Shown here piece by piece: positions 26,803 to 35,516 of a DNA stretch of 41,010 bases. This stretch comes from an uncultured Actinomycetes bacterium. GTDB lineage: Bacteria; Actinomycetota; Thermoleophilia; Miltoncostaeales; Miltoncostaeaceae. Within the stretch, counting starts at the first letter, position 1. Each line of letters opens with the position of its first letter. The stretch is taken from positions 1-41,010 of the forward strand of contig CALMXK010000037.1 of assembly GCA_937871165.1 (NCBI GenBank), read 5' to 3'. The notes below the pieces were generated by a model. The model searched no databases. It was not told the DNA's origin and saw nothing but the letters and a program-made list of their open reading frames with translations. The position numbers were made by a program, and so were the translations under genes.

Positions 26803-26808
26803 TAGTGT
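26803..26808 (+). promoter_or_regulatory. Leaderless -10 element of the DNA ligase gene
   Basis: TAGTGT sits exactly six bases before ATG 26815 and there is no Shine-Dalgarno sequence, so the transcript should start at the initiation codon. Confidence 0.55.
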
Positions 26809-26814
26809 GGCGCC

Positions 26815-27756
26815 ATGTCACAGCCGCTCCAGCCACCGCTCGCACCGCAGCTTTCAAAGAGCGCCGGCGCACTTCCGACCGGGCCGCAGTGGCGGTATGA
26901 GCCGAAGCTCGACGGCTTCCGGGCCATCGTCTTCGTCCGTGACGGCGAGCTGACGATCCTGTCGCGAAGTGGTCGGCCACTTGGCCGGTACTTCCCGGAG
27001 CTGCGCTTTCCCGACGTCCCGTGCGTTCTTGACGGGGAGATCATCATCGGGGAGACCGAGGGCCACCAGGACTTCGAGGCCCTGCAGACGCGGCTTCACC
27101 CCGCGGCGTCGCGGGTCGAACGGCTCTCGCGTGAGATCCCCGCGACGTTCGTGGCGTTCGACCTGCTCGAGGTGGACGGCGCCTCGGTGCTCGAGTTGCC
27201 GTTCACCGACCGACGTGCCCGGCTCGAAGCGCTGCTGGGCAAGGCCCCGATGACGCCGGTGACCGACGATCCTGATGCGGCACAGGTGTGGCTCACCACG
27301 GCGGAAGGGGTGATCGCCAAGGATGCAACGGCCCCGTATCGCCCGGGCGAGCGCCTCGGCATGGTCAAGATCAAACGGGTGCGCACCATCGACGCGGTCA
27401 TCCTCGGCTGGCGCCCCGGCAAAGATGAGGGGACCGTCGGCTCGCTGATCCTCGGTGCCTACGAGCCGGATGGAACGCTCCGCGGGATCGGTCACTCAAG
27501 TGGCTTCACGGCCAAGCAAAAGCGCGAACTGGTCGCCATGCTCGCTCCGTACGAAACGGGTGAGCGGGGAACGGGCGACGCCAGTCGGTGGAGCGGCGAC
27601 CGCGACCTGTCATGGGTTTCACTTCGACCCGAGCTCGTCGCAGAGGTCAGCTTCGATCATGTGAGCGGCGGTCGCATTCGCCATGGCGCCAAGACGTTGC
27701 GTTTTCGCGACGACAAGGCGCCGGGCGAATGCGGGGTGGATCAGCTCGACTCCTGA
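26815..27756 (+). CDS. ATP-dependent DNA ligase (LigC-like)
   Basis: A 313-residue nucleotidyltransferase ligase. Motif I is EPKLDGFR with Lys31 as the adenylated residue, motif III is FVAFDLLEVDG, motif IV EGVIAKD and motif V MVKIKR. An OB-fold domain follows from about residue 205. The length suits bacterial LigC or the ligase part of LigD, used in non-homologous end joining or base-excision repair. The gene converges with a LigD-type polymerase gene and overlaps its 3' end by 16 nt; the two may be halves of a split end-joining system. No Ku gene is in the window. Confidence 0.93.
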   Translation: MSQPLQPPLAPQLSKSAGALPTGPQWRYEPKLDGFRAIVFVRDGELTILSRSGRPLGRYFPELRFPDVPCVLDGEIIIGETEGHQDFEALQTRLHPAASRVERLSREIPATFVAFDLLEVDGASVLELPFTDRRARLEALLGKAPMTPVTDDPDAAQVWLTTAEGVIAKDATAPYRPGERLGMVKIKRVRTIDAVILGWRPGKDEGTVGSLILGAYEPDGTLRGIGHSSGFTAKQKRELVAMLAPYETGERGTGDASRWSGDRDLSWVSLRPELVAEVSFDHVSGGRIRHGAKTLRFRDDKAPGECGVDQLDS

Positions 27757-28763
27757 TCCGGGCCCGAGCGGCGCTTGCTCGGCTGAACACGGCGCGGCTC
27801 ACCCTGCTTCTTGCGAAAGTGCGGCGGCCATGGCGCGTCGCCGAGCCCGTGCTGCTCATCGCGGGCCGCGAGCGCCAGCAGCCCCGCCAAGGATCCGGCG
27901 TGGGCATCCATCTCGGCTGACGGATCGCCGATCGTGGCGAGTCGCGCGGGTACGGTGTCGATCCGAAGCTCGTCCGGCTCGACGACGGCCACCTCGTCCC
28001 AGCTCAACGGACACGACACTTTGGCGTTTGGCACGGCACGAACCGAGTAGGCGGATGCGACGGTACGGTCCCGGGCATTTTGGTTGTAGTCGATGAACAC
28101 GCCGTGGCGTTCTTCCTTCCACCACTTGCTCGTGGCGAGCTCCGGCACTCGGCGTTCCACCTCCCGCGCAAGCGCCACCGCGGCGCGGCGCACGCCATCG
28201 AAATCGTGCTCGGGGACGATCCGTGCGTTGATGTGAATGCCGCGCGATCCCGACGTCTTGGGGAATCCCGTCAGCCCGACGTCGCGCAGGACCTCGCCCA
28301 CGACGAGCGCAACCCGCCGAACATGGTCCCACGGAACGTCCGGCATCGGATCCAGGTCGACACGCAACTCGTCCGGACGATCCAGGTCGGCCCGGCGCAC
28401 CGCCCAGGGGTTGAAGTCGATGACCCCGAGGTTGACCGCCCATGCCAGGTGGGCGGCGTCGGCGGGCACCAGCTCAGTCGCGGTGCGGCCGCTCGGGAAT
28501 GTGACGGTTGCGCTCTGCAGCCACGGGGGCGCGTTCGCCGGCACGCGCTTTTGGAAAAACGGCTCCCCCGCCGCCCCGTCGACGTAGCGTTTCATCACCG
28601 TCGGTCGTTCGCGAAGGTGGATGAGCGCCGCGTCGGCGACGGTCAGGTAGTACTCGACCAGCTGCAACTTGGTGATGCCAAGCTCCGGAAAGAAGATCTT
28701 GTCCGGATTCGACAGCCGCACCTGGACGTCTCCGATGTCGAGCAGTGTGAACCGGTCAGCCAT
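27741..28763 (-). CDS. LigD-type DNA polymerase/primase domain (PolDom)
   Basis: A 340-residue archaeo-eukaryotic primase-fold polymerase of the LigD group, which adds a few nucleotides during end joining. Asp136 and Asp138 in RVDLDP and Asp225 in FIDYNQNA form the metal site, and TSGSRGIHI (170-178) binds the nucleotide. It is a free polymerase without ligase or nuclease domains. The C-terminal ~60 residues are basic and poorly conserved. ATG 28763 is preferred to GTG 28769 because a TAACCT hexamer lies six bases before it. Confidence 0.92.
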   Translation of the reverse strand: MADRFTLLDIGDVQVRLSNPDKIFFPELGITKLQLVEYYLTVADAALIHLRERPTVMKRYVDGAAGEPFFQKRVPANAPPWLQSATVTFPSGRTATELVPADAAHLAWAVNLGVIDFNPWAVRRADLDRPDELRVDLDPMPDVPWDHVRRVALVVGEVLRDVGLTGFPKTSGSRGIHINARIVPEHDFDGVRRAAVALAREVERRVPELATSKWWKEERHGVFIDYNQNARDRTVASAYSVRAVPNAKVSCPLSWDEVAVVEPDELRIDTVPARLATIGDPSAEMDAHAGSLAGLLALAARDEQHGLGDAPWPPHFRKKQGEPRRVQPSKRRSGPDQESS

Positions 28764-28769
28764 GCGCAC

Positions 28770-28775
28770 AGGTTA
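28770..28775 (-). promoter_or_regulatory. Leaderless -10 element of the PolDom gene
   Basis: On the minus strand TAACCT (28775-28770) precedes ATG 28763 by exactly six bases. No Shine-Dalgarno sequence is visible. Confidence 0.5.
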
Positions 28776-28837
28776 GTCGTGCGATGGCAGCGGCCGTGCG
28801 TGTCGGAAGCGGACGTCGCCCGCCGCCCGGCGCCACA

Positions 28838-30709
28838 TCACGATCGAACGGCACGCGCGATGAACTCCACCGAGGCGCCGTCCATGTGCACCAACCGCAT
28901 CGTCTCGAGATCGGCGAGCTGCCGAAGTCGATGTGGCAACACCACGTCGGCGGGGACGCGCAGCACAAGTGGTCCGCCGAGCAGTGCGCGTGGGATGCGG
29001 TAGGTCTGCCGACTCGGCCCTTGCGGCAACCCGATTTCGGGCATCGCGGGCGGGCGGACGATGAGTGACTGAAGGCGCCACGCAATGCCCGGGCTCCACC
29101 GGATGCGGGCCAAAACCATCTCGTCCGCACGGCCTGCGGGAATCGTGATCGGGTCGGTGCCGCGCACGCGCACCGAGGACAGACGACGTTCGGGACCGCA
29201 GCGATTCGCGGTCCGGCGAAGCACCTCCCACCGGCCCACCAACCGCGTTTGACGGTAGTCGCAGATGAGCGCCACGTTCTCCCGTGGCGACTCGAACAGC
29301 GGGTTGTGCCGGTCAAGACGCGCCGTGCTTTCGCGCAGGATGACGGGCGGGCCGTCGCTTGATCCCATCCGGTCGGCGTTCAGTCGATCGAGCCCCCCGG
29401 TCCACGTCGAAAATGACTGGAACTGGGGGACCGGATGCCAGTTCAAGCCGTACGCCCAGACCGCGGACGTCTCGTGCGGTGCGACGTGCACCGGATCCGC
29501 GCCGACCGCGTCGATGACGGCCGGATCAATCGCCAGGGTGCGTCGGACAGCTGCACGCGACTGCGCGATCGTGCGCTCTCGGCGTGCGGAGTCCACCAGC
29601 ATGCGGGCTTCGCGCGCAAACCCGCGGGCGCCTGTCGGCTCCAGGCGCTGCCACGGATCGAGGTCCATGGCGTTCAACGCCCCGACGAGTCCCACACTCG
29701 CTGCGGCGAGGGCGAGCCAGCCGACGTACCGTCGAGGCCAGCGCAGCATCAGCGGGAGCAGGCCGAGCGTCAGCAAGGTACCCGCGACGTGGGTGTCGTG
29801 TCGCACGAAGCCGTGTTTGAACTCGACCCAGCAGACGAGCCCGAGCACCACCCAAAGCGCGGCACGTTCGCTTCGCGTGCGGCCGCGCCATGCCCACCAT
29901 GCGCCGATCGCCACCAGAGCGAGCGCACTGAAGAAGACCGTGAAGTGCCAGCCCGGACCGACGCGCGCATCCGTGAACATCGCCCCTTCCGTGTAGCCCG
30001 ACACCATCTGACGCGACCATCCAAGCCAGGACCCAATGGTGCTCAGGGGATTGCCCGTGGCGAGCCATCCCGCGAGGAACGCCACAATGTAGCCGCCGGC
30101 AAATTGGCCGAGTGCGCGCATGCCGCGCGGTCCCTGGAACCATGCGGCCAGGCCGAGCGTGATCGTGGCGACCACGCCGCTGTCGAGTTTGATGAGCAGG
30201 CAGAGCGCGGCCGCCGCGCCCAGTGCGCTCGCAACCAGCCACGACATGCGCCGGAGTCGGGCCGGTTGTTGGATCAGGACGATCGCGGCGAGTGCCGCGA
30301 GCATCCCCGGGATCGTGATCAGCGGGCCAAGTGTGGCGGCGCAGACGAAGCCGGCGACGATCGCCGGGAGGATGTGTCCCGTCGCACGGCGGGTTGCGCC
30401 GATCACGAGCAGCACGAGCGCCACGCGCAGCAGGAACGTGACCACGAATGCGATCGCCCACGTCGTGCCGGTCACCGTTTGCGGAAAGAGCACGAACCCA
30501 AGCGGCCCGTAGGTGAACACCACGTCGGTGCCGAAGTCCATGCGCTCGGCCGCGATCAGGTGCAGCGCGATCTGCCAGGACGGGTCGAACCCGGCGCTCG
30601 GGTGTGGCGACGGATACCAGGTCGCAATGACGATGACCACGGCGATCGCGCACAGCGTGAGGGCGCGGATGCGACGGCTCGCGCGCCACCGCTGGACGAG
30701 CTCATTCAC
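28838..30709 (-). CDS. Polytopic membrane protein of unknown function
   Basis: A 623-residue protein. About 10-11 hydrophobic helices fill residues ~15-370 and a soluble, probably extracytoplasmic domain fills ~380-623. FDPSWQIALHLIAAERMDFG followed by DVVFTYGPLGFVLFP (loop after the first helix) resembles the first outer loop of GT-C-type glycosyltransferases and related unnamed membrane proteins, where an Asp often acts in catalysis. I would not name an activity. It starts with GTG in a GTGA overlap with meaB and ends the leftward operon. Confidence 0.75.
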   Translation of the reverse strand: MNELVQRWRASRRIRALTLCAIAVVIVIATWYPSPHPSAGFDPSWQIALHLIAAERMDFGTDVVFTYGPLGFVLFPQTVTGTTWAIAFVVTFLLRVALVLLVIGATRRATGHILPAIVAGFVCAATLGPLITIPGMLAALAAIVLIQQPARLRRMSWLVASALGAAAALCLLIKLDSGVVATITLGLAAWFQGPRGMRALGQFAGGYIVAFLAGWLATGNPLSTIGSWLGWSRQMVSGYTEGAMFTDARVGPGWHFTVFFSALALVAIGAWWAWRGRTRSERAALWVVLGLVCWVEFKHGFVRHDTHVAGTLLTLGLLPLMLRWPRRYVGWLALAAASVGLVGALNAMDLDPWQRLEPTGARGFAREARMLVDSARRERTIAQSRAAVRRTLAIDPAVIDAVGADPVHVAPHETSAVWAYGLNWHPVPQFQSFSTWTGGLDRLNADRMGSSDGPPVILRESTARLDRHNPLFESPRENVALICDYRQTRLVGRWEVLRRTANRCGPERRLSSVRVRGTDPITIPAGRADEMVLARIRWSPGIAWRLQSLIVRPPAMPEIGLPQGPSRQTYRIPRALLGGPLVLRVPADVVLPHRLRQLADLETMRLVHMDGASVEFIARAVRS

Positions 30710-31677
30710 CGGTCGGGATGTGCTCCGCCGCGGTCGTTCGACAGGAGGCCCGCGAGCATGCGGTCCACCGCGTCGTCTGGCGCACGATCACCGCCCACCA
30801 CCTGCGACGAGAGCTCGTCAAGCAGTGGCCCAGGGCACGCCGTGTCCAGCCGGACGGCCAACCGCGCAAGCGCCATTGATCGCAGCCTGCTGCGCATACC
30901 CTCCGTGCGCCGTGCGCGCACCCCCGCCTCGCCCAAGGCGTCGCGGTGGGCGAGCACCGCCTCCCACAGCTCGTCGATTCCGGCTCCGACATTCGCCCGC
31001 GTCTCGCAGACCGGCACCTGCCAGCCCTCGTGCGGAATCAGTCGCATCGCGGCGTGCAGCTCGGTCCGCAGCACCGCGGCTGCCGGATGGTCGGCCTTGT
31101 TGATCACGAGCACGTCGGGGATTTCCATGACCCCCGCCTTGATCGCCTGCACACCGTCACCGCTGCCGGGCATGAGCACGAGCACGACGGTGTCGGTGAT
31201 CGACCGGATCTCGACCTCGTTCTGACCGGCGCCGACGGTCTCGACGATCACGACGTCGAACCCGGCCGCCTCCAAAACCGTCATGGCGGAGGCGGTGCCG
31301 AGGGACACCCCACCCAGCTGGCCGCGACTTGCCATGGAGCGGATGAACACCCCGGGATCGGTGAAGTGGTCCACCAGACGGATACGGTCACCGAGCACGG
31401 CACCGTTGGAGAACGGACTGGTGGGATCAACGCTGACGACGGCAACCGTCTGCCCCGCCGCCCGGCGGGACGTCACCAGACTCGAGATCAGGGTGCTTTT
31501 GCCGACACCAGGCGGGCCGGTGATTCCGATGCGCAGTGCGCCGCCGGCGTGGAGCGAGACGCCCGCGAGCACGGCGCGGCCGAGCTCCCCACCGGTTTCG
31601 ACGGCCGTGATCGCTCGACCGATCGCCCGGCGGGAGCCGGTGCGAACAGCCTGAACGAGTGCGGCGACGTCGGTCAC
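30706..31677 (-). CDS. meaB: MeaB/ArgK-type GTPase, acyl-CoA mutase chaperone
   Basis: A 323-residue G3E GTPase that loads adenosylcobalamin into methylmalonyl-CoA mutase and removes damaged cofactor. Walker A is GPPGVGKST (54-62), VDPTSPFSNGAVLGDRIR holds the switch I region, VETVGAGQNE the switch II region and NKAD gives guanine specificity. A C-terminal dimerisation arm follows. It overlaps hisC upstream and the membrane protein downstream by 4 nt each. Its client would be a mutase whose B12 subunit is likely that at 20339. Confidence 0.95.
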   Translation of the reverse strand: MTDVAALVQAVRTGSRRAIGRAITAVETGGELGRAVLAGVSLHAGGALRIGITGPPGVGKSTLISSLVTSRRAAGQTVAVVSVDPTSPFSNGAVLGDRIRLVDHFTDPGVFIRSMASRGQLGGVSLGTASAMTVLEAAGFDVVIVETVGAGQNEVEIRSITDTVVLVLMPGSGDGVQAIKAGVMEIPDVLVINKADHPAAAVLRTELHAAMRLIPHEGWQVPVCETRANVGAGIDELWEAVLAHRDALGEAGVRARRTEGMRSRLRSMALARLAVRLDTACPGPLLDELSSQVVGGDRAPDDAVDRMLAGLLSNDRGGAHPDR

Positions 31678-32807
31678 GAGGGCGCCGGCAACTCCGCCAG
31701 TGCGACCGCGTACTCGCTGAGGAACCGATCGTTCTCCGCCGGCAGCCCGATGGTGACGCGCACGCCCGTCGGCGCACCGAACGCCCGGGTGGGACGGATG
31801 ATGATCCCACGTGCAAGCAGCGCGTCCACGATGGCGCCCGCGCGCACGCCGTCACCCATGTCGACGTAGACGAAGTTTCCGTCCGAGGGCAGTGGCGGCG
31901 TGCCGAGCGCCGTGAGCCGCGCGCTGACTCGGGTGCGCTCACCGGCGTTGAGCGCAACCCGGTCCGGCAGGTACTGGGACGCGTGAGCCAAGCTGGCGGT
32001 CGCCGCGGTCTTTGCAAGGGTGTTCACGTCGAACACGTTGCGCACCTTGCCGATCTCGCTGATCAGCGCGGTCGGGGCGAACATGTAGCCGACGCGCAGG
32101 CCGGCAAGACCGAAGATCTTGCTGAACGTCCGCGTCACCACCATCGGGCGGCCGTTTCGCATCTCTTTGGCACCGTTGTGGCCGGTCCCGCCCATGTACT
32201 CGTAGTACGCCTCGTCGAGCACCGGCAACACGTGGCCCGGGACCCGGTCCAAAAACGCGGTCAGCGCGGCGGCGTCCACCGCGGCGCCGGTCGGGTTGTT
32301 GGGGCTCACGACGACCACCATCTTGGTGCGCGGCGTGATGGCCGCAAGCAGTCCGTCCAGGTCGTATGCGCCGTCGGCGGTGAGCGGGACGAGGACCGGC
32401 GACGCACCCATGATCAGCGCACCCTGGCGCCACGACGGGAACGACGGCCACCCCATCACCATCTCGTCACCGGGATCGAGCACGGTCATGCACAGCAGTT
32501 TGATCAGGCTGTCCACCCCGTTGCCCGGCTGCACGAGATCAACCGGAACGCGTGCATGTTGGCTGATCGCGTCCCGAAGGATCCACGCGCCGGGATCCGG
32601 ATACATGCGCAGTTGGCTGATGGACTCGGAGATCGCCTGTTGGGCTGCGGGAAATGGTGGGAACGGGCCTTCGTTGGAGGCGAGTTTCACGACCTCCTGA
32701 ATCCCGCTCTCCAGGCGCACCGCGCTGATCGGCCGACCGGGCTCGTACGGCTCGACGGCGCTCAGCGACGGTCGCACCAATCCATGTGGCAATGGTGGTT
32801 CGCTCAT
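31674..32807 (-). CDS. hisC: Histidinol-phosphate aminotransferase family protein
   Basis: A 377-residue PLP enzyme of fold type I. KLASNEGPFPP near the N-terminus, SPNNPTG (168-174), Asp198 in LDEAYYEY and the Schiff-base Lys230 in TFSKIFGLAGLRVGY are in place. HisC makes histidinol phosphate from imidazole-acetol phosphate; some paralogues act on aromatic amino acids, and no other his gene is nearby, so specificity is open. I chose ATG 32807; the open frame to 32882 overlaps the divergent gene. It leads the operon hisC-meaB-membrane protein. Confidence 0.88.
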   Translation of the reverse strand: MSEPPLPHGLVRPSLSAVEPYEPGRPISAVRLESGIQEVVKLASNEGPFPPFPAAQQAISESISQLRMYPDPGAWILRDAISQHARVPVDLVQPGNGVDSLIKLLCMTVLDPGDEMVMGWPSFPSWRQGALIMGASPVLVPLTADGAYDLDGLLAAITPRTKMVVVVSPNNPTGAAVDAAALTAFLDRVPGHVLPVLDEAYYEYMGGTGHNGAKEMRNGRPMVVTRTFSKIFGLAGLRVGYMFAPTALISEIGKVRNVFDVNTLAKTAATASLAHASQYLPDRVALNAGERTRVSARLTALGTPPLPSDGNFVYVDMGDGVRAGAIVDALLARGIIIRPTRAFGAPTGVRVTIGLPAENDRFLSEYAVALAELPAPS

Positions 32808-32816
32808 CTGTCCCGG

Positions 32817-32826
32817 ATCGTATAGT
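32817..32826. promoter_or_regulatory. Overlapping divergent -10 elements, hisC and LON-domain gene
   Basis: TATAGT (32821-32826) points right toward the LON-domain gene and TACGAT (32822-32817) points left toward hisC, sharing two base pairs. Only 38 bp separate the two start codons, so the operons must compete for RNA polymerase. Confidence 0.5.
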
Positions 32827-32845
32827 GCGACAAGGACCGCACGAC

Positions 32846-33424
32846 ATGACCACTGCATCGACAAACATGGGGCTCTTCCCACTCAACCTGGTGCTCCTGC
32901 CCGGCGAACACCTCCCGCTGCACATCTTCGAGCACCGCTACCGGGCGCTCGTCGCCGACTGCACGCTCGAGGGCCGCGCATTCGTCCTGCCGCTCGCCAC
33001 CTCCGAAGGCGTCGCCAAGTACGCGTGCAGCGCAACCGTCCACCGCGTGGAACATCGCTTCGCCGACGGACGGATGAACATCGTCGTTCGAGGACATGAG
33101 CGGATCGCCATCGTCGCAAAGACCGACGGGGAGCCCTACGTCACCGCAGATGTGCGGCCGGTTCCCGACATGGCGCCGCAGCTCGACCCGGCCCGCGTGG
33201 ACCAGGTGATCGACCGGTTCCGCACCCTTTCCGAGAGCCTCGCAGGTGAGCCGATCGACCCCCCGGCTGACGACGGCATTCCCCTGTCGTACCGGATCGC
33301 CGGCACCATGCAGCTTCCCAACGGCACCAAACAGCGCCTGCTCGAGGAGCGCTCCGAACATGCGCGCCTCGACATCATCGATTCGATCATCGAGCTCGCG
33401 CTCACCACGACCGAGGATTCATGA
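32846..33424 (+). CDS. LON substrate-binding-domain protein
   Basis: A 192-residue protein equal to the N-terminal PUA-like domain of Lon protease with no AAA or peptidase part. FPLNLVLLPGEHLPLHIFEHRYRALV is split over residues ~11-36 and is the LAN/LON family start. Such free domains are found in many bacteria and their role is unproven; substrate recognition is the usual guess. AAGGA at 32832-32836 gives a nine-base spacing to the ATG. It ends in an ATGA overlap with ygfZ. Confidence 0.88.
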   Translation: MTTASTNMGLFPLNLVLLPGEHLPLHIFEHRYRALVADCTLEGRAFVLPLATSEGVAKYACSATVHRVEHRFADGRMNIVVRGHERIAIVAKTDGEPYVTADVRPVPDMAPQLDPARVDQVIDRFRTLSESLAGEPIDPPADDGIPLSYRIAGTMQLPNGTKQRLLEERSEHARLDIIDSIIELALTTTEDS

Positions 33425-34251
33425 GCGCTCGCGGCGCGGTGGTTTGGGTCGATGGTCGCGACAGCCGCTCGTTCCTGCACGGGCTGCTGTCCAACGATGT
33501 CGCCGCCCTCGCTGTCGGCGCCTCCCAGCCGGCGCTGCTGCTCGATGCGACCGGACACGTTCGTGTGCTCGCCCGCGTGGTGTGCACGGGGGAGAGCGCG
33601 TTCACGCTCCTGACCGATGCCGACAGCGGTGAGCGTCTCGCACAGCTGCTCGACGAGTACCACTTCTCCGAGGACGTGGAGATCATCGGGCCCGAGCCGG
33701 TCGATCTGGTGACCTATGCGGAGGCCGTCACCCCCCTCGGCGCCGACCTGGTGATTGAGGGCTCCGTCCCGGGCACGTGCGACGCCGTCGGCGTGGCCGA
33801 TGTGATTCGGCAGTCGACGACGCAGGCCGCGATCGACGATGCGACCCTCGAGGCGCGCCGCATCGCGGCCGGCGTGCCGCGATTCGGTGTGGATCTGACC
33901 GAGCGGACGCTGGTCCATGAGGCCGGCCTCGAGACCACCGCGGTCTCATTCACCAAGGGGTGCTACCTCGGCCAGGAAACGGTCGCCCGGGTCGAGCACC
34001 GTGGGGGTGTGAACCGGCGTCTGGTGGGACTGCGTCTGCCTGAGATGGTCCCGACCGGCGCAGACGTCCACGCGGCGGACCGCGTCGTTGGGAGCGTCAC
34101 GAGCGTCGCCGGCCATCCGACGCTCGGACCGATCGGGCTCGCGACCCTGCGCAAAGAGGTGGACGAGCACGACCAGGTCTTCGTGTCGGACCTGCCGACC
34201 GCGGCGATCGTCGTCACACTCCCGTTCCCGGGGAGTTGGACGACGCCGTGA
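33421..34251 (+). CDS. ygfZ: YgfZ/GcvT-family folate-binding protein
   Basis: A 276-residue tetrahydrofolate-binding protein that supports assembly or repair of iron-sulfur enzymes. The signature KGCYLGQE (179-186) with Cys181 is complete. RSFLHGLLSNDV (16-27) is the N-terminal GcvT-like stretch. It lacks the catalytic Asp context of glycine-cleavage T protein, so it is the non-enzymatic branch. Overlaps join it to the LON-domain gene and the GST genes. Confidence 0.92.
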   Translation: MSARGAVVWVDGRDSRSFLHGLLSNDVAALAVGASQPALLLDATGHVRVLARVVCTGESAFTLLTDADSGERLAQLLDEYHFSEDVEIIGPEPVDLVTYAEAVTPLGADLVIEGSVPGTCDAVGVADVIRQSTTQAAIDDATLEARRIAAGVPRFGVDLTERTLVHEAGLETTAVSFTKGCYLGQETVARVEHRGGVNRRLVGLRLPEMVPTGADVHAADRVVGSVTSVAGHPTLGPIGLATLRKEVDEHDQVFVSDLPTAAIVVTLPFPGSWTTP

Positions 34252-34868
34252 TCACCCTCTACGGAATTCCGGCATCCGCCTCGACGGCGCCGCGAATCTG
34301 TCTTGAGGAGGCCGGCGCCGACTTCACGTTCATCCGGATCAGCCGCGATCCACCCGGCCCCGCAGCGTTTTTGGCGGCCTCGCCGCACCGCAAGGTTCCC
34401 GCGCTCGTCGACGGCGACGTCACGATGACCGAATCTGCCGCGATCACGATGTACCTGTCCGACCGTTTCCCCCATGCCAACCTCGCGCCCGCGACCACCG
34501 ACCCTGCGCGGGCGGACTGGTACCAGTGGATCATGTTCTTGACCACGGCCGTGCAGGCACCGCTCTATCAGGTGATCTACCCGGAACGGTTCACCACCGA
34601 CCGGCTGATGGTCGGACGAGTGCGCGATCACGCCGCCCGCCAGATCGACGACGCGCTGGAGTGGATTGAGACGCAGCTGGCGGATGACCGCGCCCACCTG
34701 CTCGGCGAGCGATTCAGTTCCGCAGACATCTTCTGGTTCATGGTGATCCCATGGACCCGGCATCTGGTGCGCCCGGCATTCGTGCGGCCGCGAACCGCCG
34801 CGTATTTCGCCCGGTTGTCGGAGCGGCCATCGATCGCGCGGGTGGTCGCGATGGAAGGCATCGTGTGA
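34248..34868 (+). CDS. Glutathione S-transferase family protein
   Basis: A 206-residue two-domain GST. The thioredoxin-fold half reads MITLYGIPASASTAPRICL, with the cis-Pro loop HRKVPALVDG and the TESAAI motif that holds the gamma-glutamyl group. The helical half follows from about residue 85. No Cys or Tyr is at the classic N-terminal catalytic place; Ser is the likely one. Actinobacteria usually use mycothiol, so the thiol partner is uncertain. GTG 34248 lies in a GTGA overlap with ygfZ and has GGGGAG about 12 bases ahead. Confidence 0.88.
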   Translation: MITLYGIPASASTAPRICLEEAGADFTFIRISRDPPGPAAFLAASPHRKVPALVDGDVTMTESAAITMYLSDRFPHANLAPATTDPARADWYQWIMFLTTAVQAPLYQVIYPERFTTDRLMVGRVRDHAARQIDDALEWIETQLADDRAHLLGERFSSADIFWFMVIPWTRHLVRPAFVRPRTAAYFARLSERPSIARVVAMEGIV

Positions 34869-35446
34869 TCCGGCTGCACCTGACCACGCACGCGTCGGCG
34901 AGCGCAGTCGTGGCCGCGATCGAAGAGATCGGCGTGGCGTACGAAGTGCTGCGGACCGACCGTGGCGACGGTGAGCCGGAGTTGGAGATCGGCGCCGTCC
35001 GCATCGTCGGCTCGGCGGCCATCCTGCTGTGGCTCGGTGACCGGTTCCCCGAGTCGCGCCTGTTCCCACCGATCGGTGCGCCCGAGCGGGCCGCCGTCTC
35101 GACCTGGGTGACATGGCTCGCCAACAGCGTCCACACGATCGGCCACCGGCTCGATGCCGTGGAGGGGCCGACACTCACAGCCGACGTTGCGGCGACCCTC
35201 CGTGCGGCCGCGGCCACCGATCGAGCGGCCGCGCTCGACTTCATCGACGACCAGCTGTCCGGGCGTCGCTACGTCGTCGGTGATCGGTGCACCATCGCCG
35301 ACTTGTTGATGCACATGCTGACGGAGCCTCGCGATGGGGTCGATGAGACGTCACCCCAGACGCGTCAGGCGCTCGCCGCCCACCGCGCGCTCATGGATGC
35401 GCACCCGTCGGTGGCCCGTATGCGGGTGCGCATCAGCCCGGTGTGA
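34865..35446 (+). CDS. Degenerate glutathione S-transferase-like protein
   Basis: A 193-residue paralogue of the previous gene. The beta-alpha-beta start (IRLHLTTHASASAVVAAI) and IVGSAAILLWLGDRFPESRLFP line up with the GST, but the VPAL cis-Pro loop is deleted and the TES motif reads VGS. The glutathione site is therefore probably lost. The helical half is kept, with RYVVGDRCTIADLLMHML as the N-capping box region. It may be a heterodimer partner of the upstream GST; this is inferred from coupling by a GTGA overlap and similar length. Confidence 0.75.
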   Translation: MIRLHLTTHASASAVVAAIEEIGVAYEVLRTDRGDGEPELEIGAVRIVGSAAILLWLGDRFPESRLFPPIGAPERAAVSTWVTWLANSVHTIGHRLDAVEGPTLTADVAATLRAAAATDRAAALDFIDDQLSGRRYVVGDRCTIADLLMHMLTEPRDGVDETSPQTRQALAAHRALMDAHPSVARMRVRISPV

Positions 35447-35470
35447 TCGTCACACTGCACTGAAAGGAAC

Positions 35471-35507
35471 GACAACACTCAGCCTCATGTTGAGATTGAG
35501 TGTTGTC
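35471..35507. terminator. Nested hairpin between convergent operons
   Basis: GACAACACTCA (35471-35481) and TGAGTGTTGTC (35497-35507) form a perfect 11-bp outer stem. Inside it, CTCA and TGAG (35484-35487, 35491-35494) form a second 4-bp stem. There is no T tract. It lies between the second GST and the TPR gene and probably ends both transcripts. Confidence 0.65.
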
Positions 35508-35516
35508 CTCGTCCCT

